A DNA stretch of 64,000 bases from the NCBI GenBank assembly GCA_964406605.1, contig CAYOSF010000003.1, positions 62,001 through 126,000 of the forward strand, in the 5' to 3' direction. Positions within the stretch are counted from its first letter, which is position 1, and each line of letters begins with the position of its first letter. Both the position numbers and the translations under genes were made by a program. The stretch is from CAYOSF01 sp964406605. GTDB lineage: Bacteria; Chloroflexota; Dehalococcoidia; DSTF01; RBG-16-68-14. Below the pieces are notes generated by a model, which worked only from the letters and a program-made list of their open reading frames with translations, had not been told where the DNA came from and did not search any database. Of this stretch, positions 17,210 to 25,724 are shown piece by piece.

Positions 17210-19108
17210 CTACACCAGCTCCTTCACCTTCCGGGCCAGGGAGCGGGTGAAGCCCACGGTGGCGGCGATCTCATCGACATCCGCCTCGCGCACCGCCTTC
17301 AGAGAGCCGAACTTGCTCAGCAGCGCCTTCTTGCGCTTCGGGCCGATGCCCGGCACTGCGTCCAGCGCCGACTGCACGGAGTGCTTCTGCCGCAGCCCGC
17401 GGTGGTAGGTGACAGCGAAGCGGTGCGCTTCGTCCCTCACGCGCTGGACCAGATACAGGGCCTGCGAGGTGCGCAGCAGCACGATCGGCTCGGTCATGTC
17501 CTTGACGAACAGCTCCTCGTTGCGCTTGGCCAGGCCCGCGGCCGGCACCCGCTCGACGCCCAGGTCGCGCATGACGTCCAGCGCGACGTTGAGCTGCGGC
17601 TGCCCCCCGTCCACGATCAGCAGGTCGGGCAGCGTCCGCCAGGGGGCCGCTTTCTCGGCCTCACGTTCGATCCGGGCGTCGTCCGTCGCGTCGCCGTCGC
17701 CGCGCTCTGCCGGGACGGTCGCCTTCTTGAAGCGGCGCCTCAGCACCTCGCCCATCATCGCCACGTCGTTCGCGCCCTGGACGGTGCGGATCTTGAAGCG
17801 GCGGTACTCCTGCGGGCGCGGCTTGCCGTCGAGGAAGACCACCATGCTGCCGACTGCGTTCGTGCCCTGGATGTTGGAGATGTCGTAGCATTCGATGCGA
17901 TGCGGCGGGTCCGGCAGGTTCAGCTCCTCCTGGAGCTCGTCCAGCGCCGCGGCCGTCTTGCCCGTGTCGGCCAGCCAGCGGGAGCGGGCCTGCTCCAGCG
18001 CCTCCATGGCGTTGGCCTGCGCCATCTGCACCAGGCGGCGCTTCTCGCCCCGCTTCGGGACCGCCAGCTCGACCCGCGCGGACCGGCGGCCGTCCGTCCG
18101 CTTGCTCCTCCGCTCCGTCAGCCAGGCCGCGAGGAGGTCCTTTTCGGGCACCTCCGTGGGCAGCAGGAGGCGGCGGGGAACGTACGTCGCCGAGCCGTAG
18201 AACTGCTTGAGGAAGCCGGCCAGGGCCTCGCCGTCGGATGCGTCCTCCGTGCCGTCGAGCGTGAAGTGGTCGACGCCGACCAGCTTGACGCCGCGCACGA
18301 ACAGCACTTGGACGACGGCGTCCCCGTCCTTGCAGGCGAGCCCGAACACGTCCTCTTCCGTAGGCTTGGTGAGGGCGACGGCCTGCCGCTCCGACACCCG
18401 CTCGATGGCCGCGATCTGGTCGCGGATGCTCGCCGCCCGCTCGAACTCGAGCGCCTCGGAAGCCGCCTCCATCTGCGCGCTCAGGTCGCGCTCCACCTCC
18501 TCACTGCGTCCTTCCAGGAACATGACGGTCTGCCGGATGACGCCGTCGTACTCTTCCTTCGTGCAGTAGGAGGTGCAGGGTGCGATGCAGCGGTGGATGT
18601 AGTACTCCAGGCAGGGGCGGGGCTCGTCGCCCGTGATGGTCATCGTGCAGCTTCGCCAGGGGAAGAGCTTCTTGGCCAGGTCGAGCGTCTTCCGCACCGA
18701 ACTGGCCGAGGCGTACGGCCCGAAGTAGCGGGCGCCGTCGTCCTCCACGCGACGGGTGATATAGACGCGGGGGAAGGGATCGGTGAGGTCCACCTTCAGG
18801 TAGGGGTAGTGCTTGTCGTCCTTGAGGCGGACGTTGAAGTGGGGCTGGTGTCGTTTGACCAGCGTGGCCTCCAAGTGCAACGCCTCTTGCTCCGTGTGAG
18901 TGAGGATGTACTCGAAATCCGCGATCACCTCGCGCAGGTTGCGCACCTTCGGCTCCATGCTCGTTGGGGAGCCGAAGTAGGAGCGCATACGGTTGCGCAG
19001 GCTGGCGGCCTTGCCCACGTAGAGGACGTTGCCCTCGGCATCACGGAAGAGGTAGACGCCGGGGCGCCGGGGCACAGTATTCAGTCGCTCGGTGAGCGAT
19101 TCTGCCAT
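17210..19108 (-). CDS. uvrC: UvrABC system protein C (excinuclease subunit C)
   Basis: At 632 residues it has normal length and domain order. The GIY-YIG nuclease is at about 14-95 (RPGVYLFRD ... VLYVGKAASLRNR). The cysteine-bearing segment (CLEYYIHRCIAPC) lies near 165-180, and the UVR helix pair that binds UvrB at about 200-235. The RNase H-like endonuclease domain includes ECYDISNIQGTNAVGSMVVF, and tandem helix-hairpin-helix motifs lie at the end (VPGIGPKRKKALLSKFG). It makes the 3' and 5' incisions in nucleotide excision repair. It lies 60 bases from the toxin gene, transcribed toward the right end of the toxin promoter but as its own unit. Confidence 0.96.
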   Translation of the reverse strand: MAESLTERLNTVPRRPGVYLFRDAEGNVLYVGKAASLRNRMRSYFGSPTSMEPKVRNLREVIADFEYILTHTEQEALHLEATLVKRHQPHFNVRLKDDKHYPYLKVDLTDPFPRVYITRRVEDDGARYFGPYASASSVRKTLDLAKKLFPWRSCTMTITGDEPRPCLEYYIHRCIAPCTSYCTKEEYDGVIRQTVMFLEGRSEEVERDLSAQMEAASEALEFERAASIRDQIAAIERVSERQAVALTKPTEEDVFGLACKDGDAVVQVLFVRGVKLVGVDHFTLDGTEDASDGEALAGFLKQFYGSATYVPRRLLLPTEVPEKDLLAAWLTERRSKRTDGRRSARVELAVPKRGEKRRLVQMAQANAMEALEQARSRWLADTGKTAAALDELQEELNLPDPPHRIECYDISNIQGTNAVGSMVVFLDGKPRPQEYRRFKIRTVQGANDVAMMGEVLRRRFKKATVPAERGDGDATDDARIEREAEKAAPWRTLPDLLIVDGGQPQLNVALDVMRDLGVERVPAAGLAKRNEELFVKDMTEPIVLLRTSQALYLVQRVRDEAHRFAVTYHRGLRQKHSVQSALDAVPGIGPKRKKALLSKFGSLKAVREADVDEIAATVGFTRSLARKVKELV

Positions 19109-19173
19109 CGCGATTTCATGGTAGCGTCCCGTCTTTGGGGCCCGCTACCGGCCGCCGGTCGGTCCTGCATGAC

Positions 19174-19208
19174 GAGCGAGGCCCCGATCACGAATCGGGG
19201 CCTCGCTC
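19174..19208 (-). terminator. Strong hairpin between the repeat-protein gene and uvrC
   Basis: A perfect 15-bp stem (GAGCGAGGCCCCGAT, 19174-19188, and its complement at 19194-19208) closes on a five-base loop. It lies downstream of the minus-strand gene ending at 19262 and before the uvrC start, so it most likely ends that transcript. It lacks a marked T-tract. Confidence 0.65.
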
Positions 19209-19261
19209 CCAGCGCATCGCGGCCTGTGGCTGCGCCGGCGCTGGGCAGGAAACGGTCCGGT

Positions 19262-19996
19262 CTACGGTTGGTAGTGCTGCCCGTAGGGCGCGTCTTCCGG
19301 CGGTCCCGCCGTCACGCCCTCCGGCGGCCCGTACGGCACGCCCTCGGGCGGTCCCGGCGTGAGGCCTTCCGGCGGCCCGTACGGCGCGTCCTCGGGTGGT
19401 CCGAGCGCCAGGCCTTCGGTGTCATCAGCCGCCCGCGCCTGGGGGTTCTGGGCCTCGCACTTGGTCGACTCGGGGTTCCTGCACCGGTCCTGGTCGTGGT
19501 CGCGGTCGCGGTCACGAGTCGGATCATCGGTTGGATCGGCGTCGGCCTGGCAGTCGGCCGAATCCGGGTCTCTGCACTGGTCGCGATCACGGTCGCGCTC
19601 CGGGTCTTCTTGCAGGACGGCTGCGTCAGGCTCTGCGGGCTGACCTAGAACCCCGGCCGCCGGTCCCGGTGTCACGTTCTCGGCGTCGTCAGCGGCGTTC
19701 TCCGGCGAGTTCCGCGGCTCGCAATCGGGCGAATCCGGGTCCCTCGAATCAGGGTCTCTGCACTGGTCCAGGTCGGGGTCGTTGTCGCGGTCGCGGTCAC
19801 GAATGAGGTTTCCATCGGGCACGGCTGCGTCGAGATCTGCGGGCTGACCTTGGGCGCTGCCTTCGGTAGTGCCGGAACCAGACGGCTCCGGCGATGGTGC
19901 TGCGCCCGACGCCGCGAACGCGCCCGCCACGGTGGAGCCGCACAGGAGTGCGAATACCACCCCTGCGGCCACCTTCATCCGAAACGATTGGAGCAT
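19262..19996 (-). CDS. Secreted low-complexity Asp/Arg-rich repeat protein
   Basis: A signal peptide (MLQSFRMKVAAGVVFALLCGSTVAGAFA) follows an AAGGAGG site five bases before ATG 19996. The mature part has three related acidic/basic segments of the form DRDRDxDxDxCRDPDSxDC, each with a Cys pair. The C-terminal section repeats GPPEG-xPYGPPEG about six times. The Asp-rich segments could bind divalent metals or carry many charges, and the Gly-Pro repeats are probably extended. I know no family for it. It is divergent from a sigma/anti-sigma pair whose second protein also has a Pro/Gly-rich exported part, hinting at one regulon. Confidence 0.7.
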   Translation of the reverse strand: MLQSFRMKVAAGVVFALLCGSTVAGAFAASGAAPSPEPSGSGTTEGSAQGQPADLDAAVPDGNLIRDRDRDNDPDLDQCRDPDSRDPDSPDCEPRNSPENAADDAENVTPGPAAGVLGQPAEPDAAVLQEDPERDRDRDQCRDPDSADCQADADPTDDPTRDRDRDHDQDRCRNPESTKCEAQNPQARAADDTEGLALGPPEDAPYGPPEGLTPGPPEGVPYGPPEGVTAGPPEDAPYGQHYQP

Positions 19997-20131
19997 GTGG
20001 GCCTCCTTCTCTAGCCTGGTCTACTTCGCTTATCCTCAGGAGGTGCGGGATCTTTTCGCCTGCCGCGCCAAATACTCGCCTGGCGGTACTCTCGATAAGT
20101 TCAGGGGAGCCATCTAGAAGCGTCTTGTGCC

Positions 20132-20752
20132 ATGGAGGCCGGCGAACGCGCTCGGGAATCCACGGAAGCTCGCCTGGTGCAGCGGGCCAAGGAACGCTCG
20201 CCCTCCGCTTGGGCTGAGATCTACGATGCCCACTACCGCAAGCTCTACCGCTACTGCTACGCCCGGACATCGGACCAGGCGGCTGCCGCCGACCTCGCCT
20301 CCAAGGTGTTCCTGGAGGCGCTGGAGGGCATCGACCGGTATGTCTACCGCGGCCGTCCTCTGCTGGCCTGGCTCTACCGAATCGCCCGCAACGTAACCAG
20401 CGACCATCTGCGGGCTCGGAGGCGGGAGTCCGAGGCGTTCCACCGAAGCGCTGATGCGCTGGAGCCCCACGACCCCGGACCGGCGGCGCAGGTGGCAGAC
20501 CGGCGTGACGTGCTCGCCGCGCTACACCATCTCACCGACGACCAGCAGCAGGTCATCGCTCTGCGCTACTATGCGGACTTCACCACGCCTGAGATCGCCC
20601 ACGCCATGGAGCGCTCCGAACGGGCCGTCTACTCCCTCGAGGTGCGTGCGCTCGCCGCCTTGCGACGACTGCTGGCGCCGGGACGCACGTCGATACCGGG
20701 CGAGCGGCCGGACAAAGCGCGCGATCCCGAAGCACCGGCCGACGAACACTGA
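20132..20752 (+). CDS. RNA polymerase sigma factor, ECF type
   Basis: Region 2 is seen as AWAEIYDAHYRKLYRYCYARTSDQAAAADLASKVFLEAL followed by RPLLAWLYRIARNVTSDHLRARRR. Region 4 is LTDDQQQVIALRYYADFTTPEIAHAMERSERAVYSLEVRALAALRRLL. Domain 3 is missing, as expected for extracytoplasmic-function factors, and the length (206) is typical. It probably responds to an envelope signal relayed by the membrane protein encoded 18 bases downstream. The 135-base divergent region upstream shows no clear sigma-70 promoter, which would fit autoregulation. Confidence 0.9.
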   Translation: MEAGERARESTEARLVQRAKERSPSAWAEIYDAHYRKLYRYCYARTSDQAAAADLASKVFLEALEGIDRYVYRGRPLLAWLYRIARNVTSDHLRARRRESEAFHRSADALEPHDPGPAAQVADRRDVLAALHHLTDDQQQVIALRYYADFTTPEIAHAMERSERAVYSLEVRALAALRRLLAPGRTSIPGERPDKARDPEAPADEH

Positions 20753-20770
20753 GGTTGTCCGGAGATAGAC

Positions 20771-21709
20771 ATGATGGAGGAAACCGGCAAGTCGATGAAT
20801 GAGCTGAGCGAGCGTGAGCAGGAGGCTCTTATCGAGTGCCTGGCGGCGCTGGAGGCCGGCGCCGACGTCGAGGCCTGCCTCGCGGTCCGGCCGGAGCACG
20901 CGGAAAGCCTGCGCCCCTGGCTTGAGTTCCGCGCTCAACTCCTCGGCTCCGAAGTGCCGACGCCTCCGCCTGCCGCCATAGAGGCCGGCAGGGAGGCGCT
21001 GCTCGGTCGGGTCGCCGCCCGACCCGCGCCGAAGGCAGGCCGGCTGCCCATGCGGTTCCGCTGGGCGCGGTCTTCCTCGCCGCTCGCGCGGGTGGCCGCT
21101 GTGGCTGCGGTCCTGGTCTTGCTGGCAGGCGGCGCTTTAGGCGCCTCGGCCGGCGCGGGCTTCGAGCCCGCCCGGGACGTCTTGTCCGCGCTGCCCGTCA
21201 TCAAGCTGGCTTCTCCGGGCGGCGGCACCGGTCGTGACCACACCCCGATGAACCCGACGCAGGCGCGGGGAGGAACGCCAGCCACTCCTGGCAGGGACGG
21301 CCAGGCCGGCCCAGGGCCTCAGGAGATACCCGGCATGGGACTCTGCTTCGCAGAAGGCGAGATCCAGAACCGCGCAGGTGTCGAGGACCTGCTGGAGCCC
21401 GTTCCCGACGTCGGGCTTTGCATTCCAGAGCGGCTCCTCGGGCGGTCCGCGGACGGCGGGCTGTGTGTTCCGGCGGGCATCGGTCAGCGGTTGGCTGATG
21501 CCCTCGGCGATCAGACCGGCGAACTCCTGCCGTGCGGCCCTGCCGACACCGGCCGGCCGACCGACCGCGGCGGGTCACAGCCAACCGCAACACCGCCGAG
21601 TGATGCCCCGGGCGGACCGCCGGCGACGGCGTCGCCGTCCATGGGCCCGCAAGGTCCGCTGCCCACGGAGGAGCGCGGGGAGCAGCAGGGGCCTTCCGGC
21701 CGTCACTGA
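20771..21709 (+). CDS. Putative anti-sigma factor with one TM helix and GLC-repeat exterior
   Basis: A CGGAG site six bases upstream supports ATG 20771. The first 110 residues are cytoplasmic and helical, with ALIECLAALEAGADVEACLAVRPEHAESLRPWLEFRAQL, a form common beside ECF factors in Chloroflexi-like genomes. One helix (VAAVAAVLVLLAGGALGASAGAG) crosses the membrane. The outer part carries three GLC motifs (GLCFAEGE, GLCIPERL, GLCVPAGI) and a long Pro/Gly/Thr tail. No zinc-binding anti-sigma motif is obvious. The anti-sigma role is inferred mainly from adjacency to the sigma gene and topology. Confidence 0.65.
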   Translation: MMEETGKSMNELSEREQEALIECLAALEAGADVEACLAVRPEHAESLRPWLEFRAQLLGSEVPTPPPAAIEAGREALLGRVAARPAPKAGRLPMRFRWARSSSPLARVAAVAAVLVLLAGGALGASAGAGFEPARDVLSALPVIKLASPGGGTGRDHTPMNPTQARGGTPATPGRDGQAGPGPQEIPGMGLCFAEGEIQNRAGVEDLLEPVPDVGLCIPERLLGRSADGGLCVPAGIGQRLADALGDQTGELLPCGPADTGRPTDRGGSQPTATPPSDAPGGPPATASPSMGPQGPLPTEERGEQQGPSGRH

Positions 21710-21849
21710 CGGCCACCCGGCCATCTCGCTGCGCCCCCGACGCGGTCTGCGACGCGCCTCGGCGGGCGCTCACCGCCGTTCGCGGCCGCTCAGAGCGCCA
21801 GATACGCCGGTGCTATAATGAATGTCAAGGACTGCGCAGGATCGTTCCA

Positions 21850-22548
21850 TTGTTCTTCTATTATCTCGATCTCTTGCACATTGACTTTTACCTTTTCTTG
21901 GCCTTCGCCGGCGCGGTCACGTCGGCGCTGTTGCTGGGGATCGCCTTCCACGAGTTCTGCCACGCCGCGAGCGCCAGCATGCTTGGCGACCAGACGGCGC
22001 GGCGGCTCGGCCGGGTTTCCCTCAACCCGTTGGTGCACCTAGACCCATTCGGCACGATTTTGCTCTTCCTTGCGGGCTTCGGCTGGGGGAAGCCGGTCCC
22101 CGTCAACGTCTACGCGCTGCGGAACGGACCCCGCACCGGCATGGCGTTGGTGGCCGCGGCCGGACCGATCTCGAACCTGGCCGTCGCGACGGTGCTGGCG
22201 GCGCCGATCCGCCTGGGCTGGGCGCCCTGGCACAACCCGTTCGGCAGCCTCTACGTGGGAGGCTGGACGGCCACGGACTACGTGGGCCTCTTTCTCAGCG
22301 CGGGCGTGCTGCTCAACTGCATCCTGGCGGTGTTCAACCTCCTGCCGCTGGCGCCGCTCGATGGCTTCAGGGTCTGGGTCGGCCTGCTGCCGATTGAGCT
22401 TGCGCGGCCCATCGCTCGGATGGAACGATATGGCATGTTGATCCTGATGGTCCTCTTCTTTGTGGGTCCCGCGGTGGGGATCAACTTCTTCGGGGTAGTG
22501 GTGCGACCGGCGGTCGAGGGGATCGCCGGCGCGCTGACGGGAGTCTGA
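21850..22548 (+). CDS. Site-2 protease family (M50) intramembrane metalloprotease
   Basis: HEFCH at residues 34-38 is the HExxH zinc site inside a membrane helix, and the second signature NLLPLAPLDGF supplies the conserved Asp. About six hydrophobic segments span the 232 residues, without a PDZ domain. This is the SpoIVFB/FtsH-less M50B type. The start is TTG 21850 with AGGA nine bases upstream. An extended -10 (TGCTATAAT, 21811-21819) sits 30 bases before it and probably begins the long amino-acid operon. The substrate is unknown; anti-sigma factors are common targets and one is encoded just upstream. Confidence 0.85.
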   Translation: MFFYYLDLLHIDFYLFLAFAGAVTSALLLGIAFHEFCHAASASMLGDQTARRLGRVSLNPLVHLDPFGTILLFLAGFGWGKPVPVNVYALRNGPRTGMALVAAAGPISNLAVATVLAAPIRLGWAPWHNPFGSLYVGGWTATDYVGLFLSAGVLLNCILAVFNLLPLAPLDGFRVWVGLLPIELARPIARMERYGMLILMVLFFVGPAVGINFFGVVVRPAVEGIAGALTGV

Positions 22549-22549
22549 C

Positions 22550-23056
22550 ATGGGAGCCGCGGCACAGGCGCTCTATCGCGCCCGCCAGTTCGTTGGGTCG
22601 GTGCGACCCCGCGTCGACGCTCACCTGCAGGCCGAGGCCCTCTGGTTCCTGCGCGAGCCCGAGCGCCGGCTCTTCGCAGCGATGACGCTGCGAGATCGGC
22701 AGCACTCTCTTGACGTGTACAGTCGGCTGCGGCTGCAGGGCCACGACGACCCGGACCTGCTGGCCGCCGCCCTCCTGCACGACATCGGGAAGGGGCGCAT
22801 CGCGCTCTGGCACCGCGTGGCCTTCGTGCTGCTGCAAGCCCGAGCGCCCGGGCTGCTCCAGCGCCTGGCCGTCCCCGGCGACGGCGGGAGCTGGCGCCAG
22901 GCGCTTTATCGCTGCCGGTACCACCACGAGCTGGGGGCCGGGCTGGCGCGAGAGGCCGGCTCCTCCGACCAGGTCGTCGCCTTGATCGCGTGTGACAGCC
23001 GGCTCGCCGGGGACGAGCTGCTGATTGCGCTGCAGGCGGCGGACGACGGAGCCTAG
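22550..23056 (+). CDS. HD domain hydrolase
   Basis: The HD motif is clear: QHSLDVYSRL (H52), then LLAAALLHDIGKGRIALWHR (H77-D78) and a later YHHELGAGL, giving the metal ligands of an HD phosphohydrolase. It has 168 residues and no second domain. The ATG follows the protease stop after one base, so the two are translated together. The substrate is unknown. Confidence 0.85.
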   Translation: MGAAAQALYRARQFVGSVRPRVDAHLQAEALWFLREPERRLFAAMTLRDRQHSLDVYSRLRLQGHDDPDLLAAALLHDIGKGRIALWHRVAFVLLQARAPGLLQRLAVPGDGGSWRQALYRCRYHHELGAGLAREAGSSDQVVALIACDSRLAGDELLIALQAADDGA

Positions 23057-23070
23057 GGGGAGGCGATCCT

Positions 23071-24102
23071 ATGCCAAGACTGAGCATCATCGGCCTGGGC
23101 CTCATCGGGGGCTCGCTTGGCCTCGCCCTGAAACGCGAACGGCTCAAGGATCTGGAGATCGTCGGTCAGGACCACGAGTGGGGTGTGACCGGCCGCGCGC
23201 GCAAGCTGGGCGCCATCGACCGCGAAGCCCGCAACGCGGCGGCGGCGGTGGAAGGCGCGGCCGTTGTCGTGATCGCGACGCCTATCTCCCAGGTGGCGAA
23301 GGTGATGGAGGAGATAGCGCCCGCCCTCGAGGAAGGCGCCGTCGTCACCGATACGGCAAGCACCAAGCGGGACGTGATCCGCTGGGCCGACGAGCTGCTG
23401 CCGGGCGAGGTCAGCTTCGTGGGAGGGCATCCCATCGCGGGCAAGGAGCAGCCCGGCCTGGACTCCGCCGAGGCCTCCCTCTTTCAGGGTCGGGCATGGG
23501 CGGTCACCCCGTCGGTGCACGCCTCCGACCGGGCCATCAAGACCCTGGAGAACCTCATCGCGGTCGTCGGAGCGCACCCGGTGCTGATCGACGCCGAGGA
23601 GCACGATAGCTACCTGGCCGCGGTGAGCCACCTGCCGCTGCTGGCCGCGACGGCTCTGTTCTCGCTGGCCTGCGAGAGCCGGGCCTGGCCGGATCTGGCC
23701 GCCCTGGCCGGCCCCGGCTTCCGCGACATGACCCGCCTCGCCTCCAGCAGCCCGGATCTCAGCCACGACATCTGTCTGACGAACCGGGAGAACGTGCTCC
23801 ACTGGCTGGACCGTTTTGCCGAGGAGTTGCGCCGTTTGCGCGGGCTCGTGGCGGACGGCCAGAGCCAAGAGGAGCTGATCAAGGCCTTCGCGAAGATCAG
23901 CACGGAACACGAGGCCTTCCTGCGCGAGCCGCCGCGGCGCCCCGGACCGGAGCGGGATGTCGAGTCCGTCAGCGCCGGCGAACGCATGCTGGGCTTCATG
24001 GTGGGCGAGTACGTTCTCCGGCGCACGAAGGAGATCGAGCAGTTCATCGAGCGTCGTGGGAGCGAGGACGACACGCCGCAGCGCAAACGGGAGGACCGCT
24101 GA
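23071..24102 (+). CDS. tyrA: Prephenate dehydrogenase
   Basis: The NAD-binding motif GLGLIGGSLG opens the protein. VVVIATPISQV, TDTASTKRDV and FVGGHPIAGKEQPGLDSA follow; the GGHP(I/M)AG segment is the prephenate dehydrogenase signature. The helical dimer domain with YLAAVSHLPLLAATAL makes up the rest (343 residues). It oxidises prephenate to 4-hydroxyphenylpyruvate for tyrosine. It is placed directly before aroA, so late aromatic synthesis is organised here as tyrA-aroA. Confidence 0.92.
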   Translation: MPRLSIIGLGLIGGSLGLALKRERLKDLEIVGQDHEWGVTGRARKLGAIDREARNAAAAVEGAAVVVIATPISQVAKVMEEIAPALEEGAVVTDTASTKRDVIRWADELLPGEVSFVGGHPIAGKEQPGLDSAEASLFQGRAWAVTPSVHASDRAIKTLENLIAVVGAHPVLIDAEEHDSYLAAVSHLPLLAATALFSLACESRAWPDLAALAGPGFRDMTRLASSSPDLSHDICLTNRENVLHWLDRFAEELRRLRGLVADGQSQEELIKAFAKISTEHEAFLREPPRRPGPERDVESVSAGERMLGFMVGEYVLRRTKEIEQFIERRGSEDDTPQRKREDR

Positions 24103-24106
24103 GCCG

Positions 24107-25432
24107 ATGGCGCGCACCGTTCGGCGTCCCGCGGGCCTCCACGGCACGGTTCGGGTGCCCGGCGACAAGTCCGTCTCTCACCGGACGGCGCTCCTGGGGG
24201 CGCTCGCTTCCGGGCCGACGAAGGTGCGTCGCTTCCTCACCTCCGAAGATTGCCGCGCAACGCTGGACTGCCTGCGCGCCCTTGGTGTCGAATGGCGTCT
24301 CGAAGAGGAGGAGCCGGGTGTCGGTACGCTGGAGCTCGCGGGGGTGGGGTTGCGGGGGCTCGCTGAACCGCCTGACGTGCTGGACGCTCGCAACTCCGGC
24401 ACCACGCTGCGGCTGCTGTCCGGCCTGCTGGCCGGTCAGCCCTTTCTCTCCATCATCACGGGCGATGACTCTCTTCGCTCGCGGCCGGTGGGGCGCGTCG
24501 TGGAGCCGCTGCGGCTCATGGGCGCGGAGCTCCTCGCCCGTGACGGCGACCGGCTGCCGCCGCTGGCGGTCCGCGGCGGTTCGCTGCGGGGCATTCGGTA
24601 TCGGTTGCCGGTGGCCAGCGCACAGGTGAAGTCGGCCATTCTGCTCGCGGGCCTCTTCGCCGAAGGAGAGACCGTGGTGGAGGAGCCGCTGCCCACGCGC
24701 GACCACACCGAGCGGCTGCTGCGCGCCATGGGAGCGGACGTGCGACGCGACGGGTCGGAGGTGCGGCTTGAGCCCCCTCAATCTCTCTTCTCCGTGGAGA
24801 CGGAGGTGCCCGGCGACGTGAGCGCTGCCGCCTTCTGGCTGGTCGCGGCCGCCGTGCATCCGGAGGCGGAGGTCCTCCTGCCCGGGGTGGGGGTGAACCC
24901 CACCAGGACGGGGCTGCTGGACGTCCTGTCGATGATGGGCGCCGACCTGGATGTCGGTGAGCAGCGCGTGGTGGGGGAGGAACCCGTAGCGGATATCGTC
25001 GTCAGGAGCTCTCGCCTGGAGGGTGTAGAGGTGGGCGGCGAGCTAGTCCCGCGCCTAATCGACGAGGCGCCCGCGTTGGCGGTTGCGGCCGCGTTCGCCC
25101 GGGGACGGACGGTGGTGCGCGACGCGGCCGAGCTGCGGGTCAAGGAGTCGGACCGGATCGCCACGCTTGCGGCGCAGCTCGGTCGCCTTGGGGCGGCGGT
25201 CGAGGAACGGCCGGACGGTTTCGTCATCGAAGGCGGGCGAGGGCTGTGCGGCGCCCCCGTGAGCGGCGGCGGCGATCACCGGCTCACCATGGCTCTTGCG
25301 GTTGCCGGACTGCTGGCGGAGGGCGAGACGACGGTGGAGGATGAGGAGGCGGTGGCCGTGTCTTACCCTGCATTCTGGCGGGACCTTCAGCAGATCGGCG
25401 ACTGTTGGGACGGCGAGTGCCAGGACGGATAG
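24107..25432 (+). CDS. aroA: 3-phosphoshikimate 1-carboxyvinyltransferase (EPSP synthase)
   Basis: The start is ATG 24107, four bases past the tyrA stop and preceded by GGGAGG. The open frame extending back into tyrA is a shadow. Motifs include PGDKSVSHRTALLGALASG, DARNSGTTLRLLSG, SRPVGRVVEPLRLMGA, LPVASAQVKSAILLAGL and LRVKESDRI, all typical of the shikimate-pathway enzyme (441 residues). It joins shikimate 3-phosphate and phosphoenolpyruvate. Confidence 0.95.
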   Translation: MARTVRRPAGLHGTVRVPGDKSVSHRTALLGALASGPTKVRRFLTSEDCRATLDCLRALGVEWRLEEEEPGVGTLELAGVGLRGLAEPPDVLDARNSGTTLRLLSGLLAGQPFLSIITGDDSLRSRPVGRVVEPLRLMGAELLARDGDRLPPLAVRGGSLRGIRYRLPVASAQVKSAILLAGLFAEGETVVEEPLPTRDHTERLLRAMGADVRRDGSEVRLEPPQSLFSVETEVPGDVSAAAFWLVAAAVHPEAEVLLPGVGVNPTRTGLLDVLSMMGADLDVGEQRVVGEEPVADIVVRSSRLEGVEVGGELVPRLIDEAPALAVAAAFARGRTVVRDAAELRVKESDRIATLAAQLGRLGAAVEERPDGFVIEGGRGLCGAPVSGGGDHRLTMALAVAGLLAEGETTVEDEEAVAVSYPAFWRDLQQIGDCWDGECQDG

Positions 25433-25451
25433 CGAGCGCAGGAGGCAGACC

Positions 25452-25724
25452 ATGGCGACAGAGATGATCCACATTGGCTTCGGCAACTACGTAGCGGCCA
25501 ATCATATGATCGGCGTCGCGTCATCGGGTTCGGCACCCATCAAGCGCTTGATCCACGAGGGGCGAAGCAAAGGCCTGACCATCGACATGACGAGCGGGCG
25601 GCGGACCAAGGCCGTGGTCTTCATGGAGGGCGGAGCCGTCGTGCTGGCGGCCATCAGCCCGGAGACGATCGAGGGTCGCGTCCGCGCGCGGCAGTTGCGT
25701 CGTGCCGAGGCGGAGGGTGAGTAA
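25452..25724 (+). CDS. remA: RemA/DUF370 family regulator
   Basis: The 90-residue protein has the DUF370 pattern: IHIGFGNYVAANHMIGVASSGSAPIKRLI, then GLTIDMTSGRRTKAVVFMEGGAVVLAAISPETIEGR. In Bacillus RemA is a DNA-binding activator of biofilm and osmoprotectant genes. Its place directly before gmk is conserved in many bacteria. A GGAGG site precedes ATG 25452. The N-terminus of gmk overlaps its last codons. Confidence 0.88.
   Translation: MATEMIHIGFGNYVAANHMIGVASSGSAPIKRLIHEGRSKGLTIDMTSGRRTKAVVFMEGGAVVLAAISPETIEGRVRARQLRRAEAEGE

Noticed and set aside
17090..19648. 852-codon open frame on the + strand across uvrC
   Set aside because: It is antisense to uvrC, whose domains are all recognisable. 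The frame is open because of GC-rich codon bias, and the protein has no motif.
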